Positions 48,468 through 58,042 are shown, counted from the stretch's first letter. The stretch: 64,000 bases of DNA from Alteromonas sp. RKMC-009 (GCF_003584565.2 NZ_CP031010.1:4092001-4156000), one strand, 5' to 3'. Notes: generated by a model not told the origin, from the letters alone. Numbers and translations are program-made.

Positions 48468-50065
48468 TGGAAGCATTCAGTGATTTACTTGAACAGCTTT
48501 ATTTTACCAGCGGCACCAACGCAAAAGCCGCGCTGATTTCCCATTACATTGCTACCACTCCGGACCCTGACAGGGGCTGGGCAATCGCGGCCATCGCCGG
48601 TGAACTCAGATTCGATTTTTTTAAGCGCAATACAATAAAAACCTTGATGCTTGAACGCATCGACGAAAATCTGTTTGCCATGAGTTACGACTACGTGGGC
48701 GAAATGAGCGAAACGGTGGCGCACCTGTGGCAACCTGAAACTCAGCCCTCAGGCGATGTTGTGCTGCCCGGTCTGAATGAGATTGTCGAATCATTCCGCG
48801 AGGCGAAGCGGACAGAAGTAAAACCGTTGCTCACCGCCCTTCTCGATAACATGACAGCCTCTCAGCGCTGGGCGCTGATAAAACTGGGCACACGGGGGTT
48901 GCGCATAGGAGTCTCTGCCCGCAGCATTAAGCAAATCCTTGCCAGCTACGGTGAAGTGCCTGTAGAAGAAATTGAAGCCCTCTGGCATGGCGTCGAGCCA
49001 CCTTACACTGAATTGTTGAACTGGCTGGAAAATAAAGGGCCGAAGCCGGATATTTCTGACCGGGTTACCTTTCATCCTGTGATGCTTTCCCATCCCATCG
49101 ATGATGATACGCGGGAAAAACTTGCCGCGGGAGAATGGCAAATTGAACCCAAGTTCGACGGTATCCGTGTGCAACTGGTATCGGCTCCTGCGGGCAAGGC
49201 CCTGTTCAGCCGCACCGGTGACGATATCAGTGGTTCGTTTCCGGATCTGCTGGACACCATCGATCATAACCTGGTACTCGATGGTGAATTACTGGTGATG
49301 CACGGCGATAAGGTCGATACCTTCAATCAATTACAGCAACGGTTAAATAAGAAGAAACCCTCCGCAAAACTTATGCAATCACTACCGGTAGCAATCATGG
49401 CCTATGATCTGTTGGAACTTAATGGCGAGTCACTGATGAACCTGCCATTAACTGAGCGTCGTCAGCGCCTGGCGGATTACATTGAAAAGTATCCGGGTGA
49501 GCGCCTGCACTTATCCCCGACCTACAGTGTGAGTGATGTGGCTGAACTGGAAGCACTGCACAGGGAAGTCACAGAAGACACCTCCATTGAAGGACTGATG
49601 CTTAAACGCAAAGACAGTACCTATGTACCCGGCCGCCCAAAAGGGCTGTGGTATAAATGGAAACGGGATCCGCTGTTAATTGATGCAGTCGTTATGTATG
49701 CCCAGCGAGGTCACGGTAAGCGTTCCAGCTTTTATTCAGACTTCACCTTCGGTGCCCGGGAGGGCGATACACTGCTCCCGGTGGGCAAAGCTTATTCCGG
49801 CTTCACTGATGAAGAACTCAAGAAGCTGGATAACTGGGTACGCCGCAATGCAACGGGTCGTTTTGGTCCGGTAAGGGAAGTAAAAAAGGAGCTGGTGGTA
49901 GAAGTCGCGTTTGATGCTGTACATCCCTCAAGCCGGCATAAATCAGGGGTAGCTTTACGCTTCCCCCGCATTCACCGTATCCGCTGGGATAAACCTGCCG
50001 CAGAGGCCGATACGCTGGACACCCTCAAGGGCCTGATTGAGAAAGCCCCTGAGCAACCAAAGTAA
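48467..50065 (+). CDS. ATP-dependent DNA ligase of the Lhr/PdeM cluster
   Basis: A 532-residue ligase with an N-terminal DNA-binding domain (about 1-200), an adenylation domain with the nucleophile K229 in IEPKFDGIRV, the downstream motif LDGELLV and EGLMLKRKDS, and a C-terminal OB domain containing KWKRDP. Cellular replication normally uses NAD-dependent LigA, so this is a repair ligase. Coupled to the exonuclease gene. Homologues in other bacteria form the same four-gene set. Confidence 0.93.
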   Translation: MEAFSDLLEQLYFTSGTNAKAALISHYIATTPDPDRGWAIAAIAGELRFDFFKRNTIKTLMLERIDENLFAMSYDYVGEMSETVAHLWQPETQPSGDVVLPGLNEIVESFREAKRTEVKPLLTALLDNMTASQRWALIKLGTRGLRIGVSARSIKQILASYGEVPVEEIEALWHGVEPPYTELLNWLENKGPKPDISDRVTFHPVMLSHPIDDDTREKLAAGEWQIEPKFDGIRVQLVSAPAGKALFSRTGDDISGSFPDLLDTIDHNLVLDGELLVMHGDKVDTFNQLQQRLNKKKPSAKLMQSLPVAIMAYDLLELNGESLMNLPLTERRQRLADYIEKYPGERLHLSPTYSVSDVAELEALHREVTEDTSIEGLMLKRKDSTYVPGRPKGLWYKWKRDPLLIDAVVMYAQRGHGKRSSFYSDFTFGAREGDTLLPVGKAYSGFTDEELKKLDNWVRRNATGRFGPVREVKKELVVEVAFDAVHPSSRHKSGVALRFPRIHRIRWDKPAAEADTLDTLKGLIEKAPEQPK

Positions 50066-50071
50066 ATACTG

Positions 50072-50701
50072 TCAGGAATCAGCAGGCCGTCTGGCGTTTC
50101 TTACCGCTTTCGGGTGCATCAGCTTTTCCAGTTCCGACAAGTATCCGGCGATGTCGCTGTGCGTTTTTTTGTCATCTGTCACTGCGTTATACAGCCAGTG
50201 ATAGGTATCTTCATAATCGTAAGGGCTGCCGTGACCATCGAGAAACAGTTGCGCAAGTTGCATTTGTGCTTTTAAGTTACCCAGTGCTGAGGCTTCACGG
50301 AGATAAATGACTGCACGCTTTTTATCTGTCTGCACCAGGGTGCCTTTGGCATAGTACCGGCCCAGTTGCTCAAGCGCAGCCGGCAATCCCTGTTCCGATG
50401 CATCACGGATAAATCCAATTCCGCGCTCAGGTTCGGCATCCACACAGACCCCCCAGGCCAGCATATCGCCCCAAAGAAACTGATAAGCGGGCTCCCTCAG
50501 CACTTCTGCGTGGGCTTCAATATCCTGTACCAGCTGACAACGATCGGTGACCACCCGTGTAAGGTGCTCATTTTTGTTGATCATGTTGATAAGTTCATCC
50601 TGTGTGTACAGTTGCACGGCTTTGATCTCCTGAGCAGAAGACACATTAAGCCCGGCAACACACAGCAATGATGTAAACAAAAGAATTACGCGATTTTTCA
50701 T
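50072..50701 (-). CDS. motX: Sodium-driven polar flagellar motor protein MotX
   Basis: A 209-residue periplasmic protein with signal peptide (about 1-23, ending SSA) and Sel1-like repeats. The stretch from CQLVQDIEAHAEV through FLWGDMLAWGVCV and EQGLPAALEQLGRYYAKGTL is very close to Vibrio MotX, part of the T ring that holds PomA/PomB stators. ATG 50701 begins the signal sequence and has AGG at seven bases; the longer frame to 50767 is rejected. No other flagellar gene is nearby. Convergent with the ligase gene. Confidence 0.92.
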   Translation of the reverse strand: MKNRVILLFTSLLCVAGLNVSSAQEIKAVQLYTQDELINMINKNEHLTRVVTDRCQLVQDIEAHAEVLREPAYQFLWGDMLAWGVCVDAEPERGIGFIRDASEQGLPAALEQLGRYYAKGTLVQTDKKRAVIYLREASALGNLKAQMQLAQLFLDGHGSPYDYEDTYHWLYNAVTDDKKTHSDIAGYLSELEKLMHPKAVRNARRPADS

Positions 50702-50816
50702 GTGAAAACCTGAACTGTCATTAACCCCGGTGCCGGTGAACGATGCCGTCAGTAACAGGCATCGCACCGCTATGTTTAATTTATCGGCGGGGTACGGTAA
50801 AGCTTAAGCTGCAAGC

Positions 50817-51062
50817 TTAGTTCAGTTTCATCGATAATGCTGACTGGATGTGCCGGGCATGCTCTGCCAGGTCTACGCCCAGGTCGGTAAGATAGCCGCC
50901 GTCAGGCTGAGTAATGATCCCTTTTGAGTAAAGACGTTCTGCGGCGTGAACAACTGACTGGCTGGCGTCGTGATGAATTTTCAGTCCCTGCATGAGACTG
51001 GACGCCGGAAATTTAAGAAGAAGATTTAACTCGTCGACCATATCCTGATCTACTAACACCAT
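50817..51062 (-). CDS. TIGR02647 family protein
   Basis: An 81-residue protein of a small conserved gammaproteobacterial family. The pattern GLKIHHDASQSVVHAAERLY followed by KGIITQPDGGYLTDLG matches what I recall of TIGR02647 members and looks like a winged-helix fragment. A GGAG-type site precedes the ATG. Function unknown; not obviously linked to motX or ubiD. Confidence 0.75.
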   Translation of the reverse strand: MVLVDQDMVDELNLLLKFPASSLMQGLKIHHDASQSVVHAAERLYSKGIITQPDGGYLTDLGVDLAEHARHIQSALSMKLN

Positions 51063-51300
51063 TACACTCTCCTGACACTGTTATTGTTTGAGTGCACCAC
51101 AGCAGGGTTAATTGTAAGGCAAATACTGCGGGTACATCCGCTATAACACTACCATTTGCAGCCGCTGTCCAGATTAATTTATATCAACAACCTGCTGCTC
51201 AATTAAGTTTATGACACAAACCGGCATCCCCTGAAACGGATCCGGCCGTTAAGTGATATACTCCGGCTACCATTCTCAGGATGCAATAAACACGGAAACG

Positions 51301-52770
51301 ATGAAATACAAAGATCTACGGGATTTTATTGAGCAACTTGAAGCCAGAGGCGAGCTGAAACGCATTACACAGGAAATCGACACCGACCTGGAAATGACGG
51401 AAATCGCCGACCGTACATTGCGGGCCAAAGGTCCGGCCCTGTTATTTGAGAACCCGAAAGGGTCAGACATACCGGTACTGGCAAACTTGTTTGGTACGCC
51501 GGAACGTGTAGCGCTGGGAATGGGTCAGTCATCAGTATCGGCGCTCCGGGAAGTGGGTAAATTACTCGCCTACTTAAAAGAGCCCGAGCCGCCCAAAGGT
51601 CTGAAGGATCTTTGGGAAAAATTACCGGTGTTCAAGCAGGTCCTGAACATGCCGGCCAAAGAAGTGAAGAAGGCGCCCTGTCAGGAAGTGGTGCTCAGCG
51701 GTGATGACGTCGACTTATCTAAGCTGCCGGTTCAGCGCTGCTGGCCGGGCGATGCAGCGCCGTTGATCACCTGGGGATTAACAGTTACCAAAGGTCCGCA
51801 CAAAAAACGTCAGAATCTGGGTATTTACCGTCAGCAGGTCATCGGGAAAAACAAAGTTATCATGCGCTGGTTATCCCACCGTGGCGGTGCACTGGATTTT
51901 CGTGAATGGTGTCAAACCCATCCCGGCGAACCTTATCCGGTATCTGTAGCCCTTGGCGCCGATCCGGCCACCATTTTAGGAGCTGTAACTCCGGTGCCGG
52001 ATACGCTGTCGGAATATGCATTTGCCGGCTTGTTACGTGGCAGCAAAACAGAAGTGGTAAAATCTGTCAGTAATGACTTGCAGGTGCCGGCCAGTGCTGA
52101 AATCGTGCTGGAAGGTTATATCGCTCAGGACGAAGTAGCACCGGAAGGTCCCTATGGCGATCACACCGGCTACTATAACGAAGTCGATTCTTTCCCGGTA
52201 TTCACTGTCACCCATATCACCCACCGTCAGAAGCCCATTTATCACTCTACGTATACCGGCCGTCCGCCGGATGAGCCTGCGATTCTTGGTGTAGCACTGA
52301 ACGAAGTGTTCGTGCCTATTTTGCAAAAGCAATTCCCTGAAATCGTCGATTTTTATCTGCCGCCGGAAGGGTGTTCTTACCGCATGGCGGTCGTCACCAT
52401 GAAGAAGCAGTATCCCGGCCACGCCAAACGGGTGATGATGGGCGTCTGGTCGTTCCTGCGTCAGTTCATGTATACCAAATTTGTGATTGTATGTGATGAC
52501 GATGTGGATGCCCGCAACTGGGAAGACGTGATATGGGCCATTACCACCAGAATGGACCCTGCAAGAGACACTGTTCTTATTGAGAACACACCCATTGATT
52601 ACCTGGATTTTGCCTCTCCCGTTTCCGGTCTGGGGTCTAAAATGGGTATGGATGCCACCAATAAAATGCCCGGTGAAACAGACCGCGAGTGGGGCACGCC
52701 TATCGTCATGGATGAAAACGTGAAACAGCGCGTGGATGACATCTGGGACAGTCTTGGTATTATGGACTGA
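51301..52770 (+). CDS. ubiD: 4-hydroxy-3-polyprenylbenzoate decarboxylase UbiD
   Basis: A 489-residue decarboxylase of ubiquinone synthesis, dependent on prenylated FMN made by UbiX. Catalytic residues lie in the segments [32 protein letters not shown] and [15 protein letters not shown]. The family start is [19 protein letters not shown] at 51301; the frame to 51253 is an extension. It is followed by fre, the same order as in E. coli. Confidence 0.95.
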   Translation: MKYKDLRDFIEQLEARGELKRITQEIDTDLEMTEIADRTLRAKGPALLFENPKGSDIPVLANLFGTPERVALGMGQSSVSALREVGKLLAYLKEPEPPKGLKDLWEKLPVFKQVLNMPAKEVKKAPCQEVVLSGDDVDLSKLPVQRCWPGDAAPLITWGLTVTKGPHKKRQNLGIYRQQVIGKNKVIMRWLSHRGGALDFREWCQTHPGEPYPVSVALGADPATILGAVTPVPDTLSEYAFAGLLRGSKTEVVKSVSNDLQVPASAEIVLEGYIAQDEVAPEGPYGDHTGYYNEVDSFPVFTVTHITHRQKPIYHSTYTGRPPDEPAILGVALNEVFVPILQKQFPEIVDFYLPPEGCSYRMAVVTMKKQYPGHAKRVMMGVWSFLRQFMYTKFVIVCDDDVDARNWEDVIWAITTRMDPARDTVLIENTPIDYLDFASPVSGLGSKMGMDATNKMPGETDREWGTPIVMDENVKQRVDDIWDSLGIMD

Positions 52771-52873
52771 TTAGCGGGGAGTGTGTGTGCGAACCATTGG
52801 CTGGTGAAGTCTGTGCGAAATTCAAACACGCATTATTCCCAACCTCCGCAAACATATTGTGAGCATAAAGCCG

Positions 52874-53004
52874 GACGCAGGCGTGAAAGCGGGGAATGTA
52901 TGTGTAATTAAAACCCTCCGCAGCAGGGATGCTGCGGTGGAGCGCCCATGGATGGGTTTACCGCGTGTTTTAATTGCACATGCGCTCCCCTCTCAGCCTG
53001 CGTC
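52874..53004. repeat. 131-base nested inverted-repeat element between ubiD and fre
   Basis: Outer arms GACGCAGGC (52874-52882) / GCCTGCGTC (52996-53004), then GGGGA/TCCCC, ATGTG/CACAT and AATTAAAAC/GTTTTAATT, pair in order so that the whole element can fold back on itself. Inside are two further hairpins: GCAGCA-GGGA-TGCTGC (52920-52935) and CCCAT-GG-ATGGG. The CCCATGGATGGG core recalls a dispersed intergenic repeat of marine Gammaproteobacteria, which I could not verify. No transposase and no target duplication were seen. Confidence 0.7.
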
Positions 53005-53031
53005 AGAACTTCAACCAATCAAAGAGTAACT

Positions 53032-53727
53032 ATGTCGGAATTTCAGTGTAAGGTTACGGCCATCACGCCGTTAACTGAGGTCGTTTATAAAGTTGAGTTA
53101 ACGCCTGCGCAGCCGGTGGATTTTAAAGCCGGTCAGTACATCATGGTGCATATGGGCGGAAAAGATAAGCGTCCGTTTTCCATCGCTAATCCGGCTTATG
53201 ACAATGGTCGAATCGAATTGCACATTGGTGCAGATGAGAAAAACGCTTACGCCACCGAAGTCCTCGATAAAATGCGTAATGAAGGTGAAGTCACCTTAAG
53301 TGGCGGCCACGGAGAAGCATCATTACAAAATGATGGTTCAGACATGATTCTTATCGCCGGTGGTACCGGTTTTTCTTATACCTGGTCTATTTTGCAGCAG
53401 GCACTGAAAGATCATGCAACTACGCCGGTGACCCTTTACTGGGGCGGACGCAATCAGTCAGATCTCTATCTATTCGATGAACTGACAGCATTAGCGGCTA
53501 AGCATGACAATTTCACCTTCGCTCCGGTAGTAGAATTTCCTGAAGAAGGCTGGCAGGGTAAAACCGGCTGGGTTCACAAAGCTGTGATGACTGACTATCC
53601 GGATTTATCTGACAAACAGGTTTATATTGCAGGGCGTTTCGAAATGGCCAAAGTGGCACGGGATGACTTTGCAGCATGTGGCCTGTCCACCGGTAAACTC
53701 TTCGGTGACGCCTACGCCTTCATATAA
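53032..53727 (+). CDS. fre: NAD(P)H-flavin reductase Fre
   Basis: A 231-residue reductase of the ferredoxin-NADP reductase fold, producing reduced flavin for other enzymes. RPFSIANP binds flavin, LIAGGTGFSYTWSIL binds the nucleotide, and YWGGRNQSDLY and YIAGRFEMAKVARDDF complete the family pattern. ATG 53032 has a GAG five bases upstream and matches E. coli Fre (233); the frame back to 52948 runs through the repeat element and is rejected. Confidence 0.94.
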   Translation: MSEFQCKVTAITPLTEVVYKVELTPAQPVDFKAGQYIMVHMGGKDKRPFSIANPAYDNGRIELHIGADEKNAYATEVLDKMRNEGEVTLSGGHGEASLQNDGSDMILIAGGTGFSYTWSILQQALKDHATTPVTLYWGGRNQSDLYLFDELTALAAKHDNFTFAPVVEFPEEGWQGKTGWVHKAVMTDYPDLSDKQVYIAGRFEMAKVARDDFAACGLSTGKLFGDAYAFI

Positions 53728-53777
53728 AGCCACGCAACCATAAGCGTGGCACTTACAACAGGCTTGAAGGAGTGTTT

Positions 53778-55142
53778 ATGCTACCACGCACACTGGTTGC
53801 TACTACCATGCTGCTGTCCGCTTCAGCGATAGCAGCCCCCACCGCTAACGACGACCCGCGCCTGCACGATATTGCTAAAGCAATTTCCGCAGACCGTATT
53901 GAAAAAGACATCACTACACTAGTGAATTTCGGTACCCGTCACACGTTGTCTGAAACAAAATCAGACACCCGTGGCATTGGTGCCGCCCGTCGCTGGATCC
54001 AAAAAGAATTCGAACAAATCTCCGCGGAATGCGGTGGCTGCCTTGAGGTTATCACGGTCAGTGACACCATCAGTGGTGAAAAGCGAATTCCCGATCCTGT
54101 GGAAGTGGTCAATGTCATTGCTATCCAACGGGGAACCACCGACCCGGACCGCTACGTGATCATGTCCGGTGACATTGATTCGCGGGTATCCGATGTGATG
54201 GATTTCACATCAGACAGTCCCGGCGCAAACGACAACGCCTCAGGTGTTGCCGGTACATTAGAAGCGGCACGGGTACTCAGCCAGTACAAATTTAACGGCA
54301 CTATTGTCTACGCAGCCCTTTCCGGTGAAGAACAGGGTTTATTCGGCGGTAAAATTCTCGCCGCAAAAGCGCAGAAGGAAAGCTGGCGCATAAAGGCCGT
54401 GCTGAATAACGATATGATTGGCAATATTGAAGGGGTGAACGGCGTTATCAATAACAGTACCGCCCGTCTGTTCGCTGAAGGTACCAGAGTCACTGAAACT
54501 GAGGCAGAAGCCCGTACCCGGCGCTTCACCGGCGGAGAAGTGGATTCTCCCAGCCGTAATCTGGCCCGTTATATTGATAAAATTGCAGATCAGTACATCG
54601 AAAATTTAGACACCATGGTGATCTACCGGCTCGACCGGTTCGGCCGCGGCGGACACCACCGGCCATTCAATGATTTAGGCTATCCCGGTATCCGCATCAT
54701 GGAAACCAACGAGAACTATACCCGCCAGCATCAGGACTTACGCACGGAAGACGGCATTGTATACGGCGACACCCTGGACGGCGTTGACTTCGACTATGCA
54801 GCCAAACTGACCGGACTGAATGCAGTGAGTCTGGCTGCAATGTCCTGGGCACCGTCCCCCCCGGCAGAAGTATCCATTGAAGGAGCGGTACAACCTTCCA
54901 CCACGCTGAAGTGGAAAGCCGCCAACAGTAAACAAAATCCTCAGCTAGCCGGTTATAAGTTGTACTGGCGCTACACGGATGCACCGCAGTGGCAATACAG
55001 CAAATTTGTTGGTGACGTCACTGAAGCCACACTGGAAAATATTGTCATCGACAACTACTTCTTTGGTGTTGCCAGTGTCAGCAAGGACGGCATTGAAAGC
55101 CCGGTGGTCTACCCGGGCGCAGCCGGCAGTTTCGGCGAGTAA
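53778..55142 (+). CDS. Secreted M28 family metallopeptidase with C-terminal Fn3-like domain
   Basis: A 454-residue exported peptidase: signal peptide 1-20 (ending AIAA), M28 zinc peptidase domain about 28-350, then a fibronectin III-like domain to the end. Metal ligands D152 (GANDNASG), E185 (SGEEQG), D212 (NNDMIG) and H318 (YTRQHQ) are in place. The position of the usual first His ligand reads D132 in SGDIDSR. AAGGAG lies five bases before ATG 53778; the GTG two codons upstream overlaps that site and is rejected. A terminator follows. Confidence 0.88.
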   Translation: MLPRTLVATTMLLSASAIAAPTANDDPRLHDIAKAISADRIEKDITTLVNFGTRHTLSETKSDTRGIGAARRWIQKEFEQISAECGGCLEVITVSDTISGEKRIPDPVEVVNVIAIQRGTTDPDRYVIMSGDIDSRVSDVMDFTSDSPGANDNASGVAGTLEAARVLSQYKFNGTIVYAALSGEEQGLFGGKILAAKAQKESWRIKAVLNNDMIGNIEGVNGVINNSTARLFAEGTRVTETEAEARTRRFTGGEVDSPSRNLARYIDKIADQYIENLDTMVIYRLDRFGRGGHHRPFNDLGYPGIRIMETNENYTRQHQDLRTEDGIVYGDTLDGVDFDYAAKLTGLNAVSLAAMSWAPSPPAEVSIEGAVQPSTTLKWKAANSKQNPQLAGYKLYWRYTDAPQWQYSKFVGDVTEATLENIVIDNYFFGVASVSKDGIESPVVYPGAAGSFGE

Positions 55143-55200
55143 GCCTGAAACACAGCTTGCGACCCGTCTCTGCAAGCTGTCCTCACACTATCCTCAGGTT

Positions 55201-55229
55201 AAAAGCGTGACAGGTTGTCACGCTTTTTC
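55201..55229 (+). terminator. Terminator after the M28 peptidase gene
   Basis: AAAAGCGTGACA and TGTCACGCTTTTT form a perfect stem with a GGT loop and a T run. A second hairpin, AGCTTGC (55155-55161) / GCAAGCT (55173-55179), lies between it and the stop codon. Confidence 0.92.
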
Positions 55230-55334
55230 TGTATTAATCCCCCCGGGACGCTACACTTTTACAATAAAGCCGGTTACGGTAGACGACGCTGCCCGAATGA
55301 CTCCGTACTGGCAGACGTATTTAGGAAGTATTTG

Positions 55335-56324
55335 ATGATAAAGGTATTTAGCGGTTTAATTTTGACGGGCCTGTTTTGTCTGACGACCCCGGCACAGGCA
55401 GAAATCAAACTGGGCGCCTCTCCTCTCGCCACTTACATTGATAACGAAGGTGAGCCTGCCAGGCTGAACAGTATTGTCGCTGAGGCCTTCAGGCGTATGG
55501 ACACGGACGTGACATTGCAAGTGATGCGAAGGGCCTTTTTAGGCGGTGCACTGACTACCGGCCAGCTTGACGGAGAATATGCGTTTATCAGTCTTGATGA
55601 CAAACAGAGTAATGCCCTCTATTCAACTCCGTATCTGCCTTTATATTTGTATGCAGCCAGCAAACGTCCTGCGGTAAAAGAAATTAAACTGCTGCCTCAG
55701 TTACAGGACAGCCGCATTGCTATTGAGAACCGTTTTGCTAATACCACGCAGATCCGCGCCGTGCGCGAGGTGAAATGGTCCCGTACGCCCACTACATTCG
55801 ATGCCTTTAAACAATTTGCTGATGATCGTACGCCCCTGCTGATGACTTCAGCTTTACTGATTGATGAATTTAACCTTTTACTGCTGGCAGATAACGAGGA
55901 ACTGGTCTCCCGCTCGGCTGACGCCCTCATTACCAGCGGCTTCCATCTGATGCTGGCAGAGGATACAGCCGCTAACAGAGGCCTGATCTCAACATTTAAC
56001 GACACCATTTCGCAAATGCAATCTGACGGCACCTACAACACTCTGTTAGGAAAGAGCTGGCTGAGTAAAGACATCAACAACGACGGCATTGCCGATTACA
56101 TTACGTCAGAATCGGTTTTCCACGATACCACCCCGCCCTCAGCCGCAACGGCGTATCCACTGGACTCAACCCGCCCCGCCGCTGCCAGTGTCTATATGAT
56201 TGACGGCAACCGTTACGATAACTGGCAGGATGCAGTAAACGCATTACAGGCACTGACACCGGCGGCGACGCAGCTCAGCCTGCTTGATGCCGATATATAC
56301 GAAAAAATTATCCGGCAGTGGTAG
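55335..56324 (+). CDS. Periplasmic solute-binding-like protein with a calcium-loop motif
   Basis: A 329-residue protein with a signal peptide (1-22, ending AQA) and a family 3 solute-binding-like domain to about 245 (start KLGASPLATYIDNEGEPARL). Residues 246-254, DINNDGIAD, match the DxNxDGxxD calcium-binding loop, and about 70 residues of unknown fold follow. ATG 55335 is preceded by AGGAAG; the longer frame from 55215 starts inside the preceding terminator. No transporter partner is near. Ligand unknown. Confidence 0.75.
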   Translation: MIKVFSGLILTGLFCLTTPAQAEIKLGASPLATYIDNEGEPARLNSIVAEAFRRMDTDVTLQVMRRAFLGGALTTGQLDGEYAFISLDDKQSNALYSTPYLPLYLYAASKRPAVKEIKLLPQLQDSRIAIENRFANTTQIRAVREVKWSRTPTTFDAFKQFADDRTPLLMTSALLIDEFNLLLLADNEELVSRSADALITSGFHLMLAEDTAANRGLISTFNDTISQMQSDGTYNTLLGKSWLSKDINNDGIADYITSESVFHDTTPPSAATAYPLDSTRPAAASVYMIDGNRYDNWQDAVNALQALTPAATQLSLLDADIYEKIIRQW

Positions 56325-56446
56325 TAAGAAACATTTTATTCTATAAAAAAATTAAACTAGCAAATTCTAACGGAACGCCTATATTTAAAGGGAGTCACCC
56401 GATAAATTTATTTTATCGTAGTGAACTAAATTTCTCTGTAACACGT

Positions 56447-56490
56447 TAGACATATTACTGTCATAATTATATGATAGTGACGGGTAAACC
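56447..56490 (+). promoter_or_regulatory. Candidate promoter of the 51-residue ORF
   Basis: TTAGAC, an 18-base spacer and TATGAT form a possible promoter about 20-30 bases before the ribosome site. An imperfect inverted repeat ACTGTCAT-AATTAT-ATGATAGT overlaps the -10. Positions are read by eye and approximate to a few bases. Confidence 0.4.
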
Positions 56491-56502
56491 ACAGGAGGGC
56501 TC

Positions 56503-56658
56503 ATGAATATGCATGCATTAACCAAGTCATTTACGCGGTTTTTTGAGCGGAGCCATCCATATACAGTTGCATACTATATTGGAAGGAAAAATGCTGAGAA
56601 GATTTTTGATTGCAAGATCAAGAAGAAATCCAAGCTACTCGCTGACTCAAATCACTAG
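56503..56658 (+). CDS. Small basic protein of 51 residues, unknown
   Basis: ATG 56503 is preceded by a strong AGGAGG five bases upstream (56493-56498) and the frame runs 52 codons to TAG 56656-56658, directly before a strong terminator. The product (start MNMHALTKSFTRFFERSHPY) has many Lys/Arg, no signal peptide and no membrane segment; its C-terminal half is rich in lysine. A complete set of promoter, ribosome site, frame and terminator argues it is real. I do not recognise the family. Confidence 0.65.
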   Translation: MNMHALTKSFTRFFERSHPYTVAYYIGRKNAEKIFDCKIKKKSKLLADSNH

Positions 56659-56672
56659 CGTCAACACCCGAT

Positions 56673-56704
56673 AAACAGGCCTTGTTCACAAGGCCTGTTT
56701 TTAT
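56673..56704. terminator. Bidirectional terminator between the small ORF and gcdH
   Basis: AAACAGGCCTTG and CAAGGCCTGTTT form a perfect 12-pair stem with a TTCA loop, followed by T on the plus strand and preceded by A. It serves both the small ORF and the convergent acyl-CoA dehydrogenase gene. Confidence 0.93.
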
Positions 56705-56719
56705 TTGTGCCGGAAAAAA

Positions 56720-57904
56720 TTAAAAGAACGCCTGCAGTCCGGTTTGCGCCCTGCCCAGAATTAACCCGTGAATATCGTAAGTGCCCTCATAAGTATTCAC
56801 TGTTTCCAGATTCAGCATATGCCGCATAACATGGAACTCACCGGCAATCCCGTTGCCTCCGTGCATATCTCTGGCTTTACGGGCAATATCCAGCGCCTTT
56901 GAACAGTTATTCCGTTTAACCAGTGAAATCATCACGGGATCAAATGTGCCGTCGTCAATCAGTTGCCCCACCCGCAAGCTCCCCTGCAAGCCCAGCGCAA
57001 TTTCCGTCTGCATATCTGCCAGCTTTGTCTGAAAAAGCTGAGTCTGTGCCAGCGGCCTGCCGAACTGCTTTCTATCGAGACCATACTGCCGCGCAGCGTG
57101 CCAGCAAAACTCTGCTGCCCCCATAGCTCCCCAGGAAATACCGTATCTGGCCATATTCAGGCAACTGAATGGTCCTTTTAGTCCCCGTACTTCGGGAAAC
57201 ATGTTCTCCTGCGGCACAAATACGTTATCCATAACGATTTCGCCGGTAACAGAGGCATTCAGCGACAACTTGCCCTTGATTTCCGGTGCCGACAAACCGG
57301 CCATGCCTTTTTCCAGCACAAAACCGCAAATCTCACCGCCCTCATCAGTATTTTTCGCCCATACCACAAAGACATCGGCTACCGGCGAATTGGTGATCCA
57401 CATTTTATTGCCTGTCAGTTTGTATCCACCCGGCACTTTTTCCGCGCGGGTTTTCATTCCCGCCGGATCCGACCCCGCATCCGGTTCAGTTAAACCAAAG
57501 CAACCAATAAATTCTCCGGTGGCCAGTTTGGGCAGATATTTTTCTTTCTGTTCAGTGGTACCAAATGTCGCAATAGGGTGCATGACCAGTGAAGACTGCA
57601 CGCTCATGGCGCTGCGGTAGCCGCTGTCGACCCGCTCCACTTCTCTGGCAATCAATCCGTAAGAGACATAATTCACCCCGGCGCAGCCATAGCCATCAAT
57701 GGTTGCCCCTAACAGGCCCGTTTCGCCGAACTGGCGCATGATGGCCGTATCGAAAGTCGCTGTCCGGTTAGCCTTATCGATGCCCGGCATCAGTGCCGTC
57801 TGGCAGAAGTCTCTGGCCGCGTCACGAAGCATACGCTCTTCGCCGGTTAGCTGCGTTTCAAGATGAAAAATATCATTCCAGTGAGGATTAGCAGAGGCTG
57901 TCAC
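56720..57904 (-). CDS. gcdH: Glutaryl-CoA dehydrogenase
   Basis: A 394-residue flavin enzyme of the acyl-CoA dehydrogenase family that oxidises and decarboxylates glutaryl-CoA to crotonyl-CoA in lysine and tryptophan breakdown. [45 protein letters not shown] and the catalytic Glu region [20 protein letters not shown] match glutaryl-CoA dehydrogenases rather than short-chain enzymes. The GTG at 57904 is preceded by AGGA at seven bases; the frame to 57946 is rejected. Near an Lrp regulator and a LysE exporter. Confidence 0.93.
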   Translation of the reverse strand: MTASANPHWNDIFHLETQLTGEERMLRDAARDFCQTALMPGIDKANRTATFDTAIMRQFGETGLLGATIDGYGCAGVNYVSYGLIAREVERVDSGYRSAMSVQSSLVMHPIATFGTTEQKEKYLPKLATGEFIGCFGLTEPDAGSDPAGMKTRAEKVPGGYKLTGNKMWITNSPVADVFVVWAKNTDEGGEICGFVLEKGMAGLSAPEIKGKLSLNASVTGEIVMDNVFVPQENMFPEVRGLKGPFSCLNMARYGISWGAMGAAEFCWHAARQYGLDRKQFGRPLAQTQLFQTKLADMQTEIALGLQGSLRVGQLIDDGTFDPVMISLVKRNNCSKALDIARKARDMHGGNGIAGEFHVMRHMLNLETVNTYEGTYDIHGLILGRAQTGLQAFF

Positions 57905-58042
57905 GATGAATTCCTGTTGTGCATTTGAACCTGCACACAGTATCACACGGGTGACACCGGCGGATCACCTGTGAAGTGAAAGAAGGAACTGATTGCTGTC
58001 AACCTGATACAACACAAAGTATTGCACGTTGTCAGCCTGCGC

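Noticed and set aside
52948..53031. N-terminal extension of fre from ATG 52948
   Set aside because: It is encoded inside the inverted-repeat element and is not found at the N-terminus of Fre proteins; ATG 53032 has a ribosome site.
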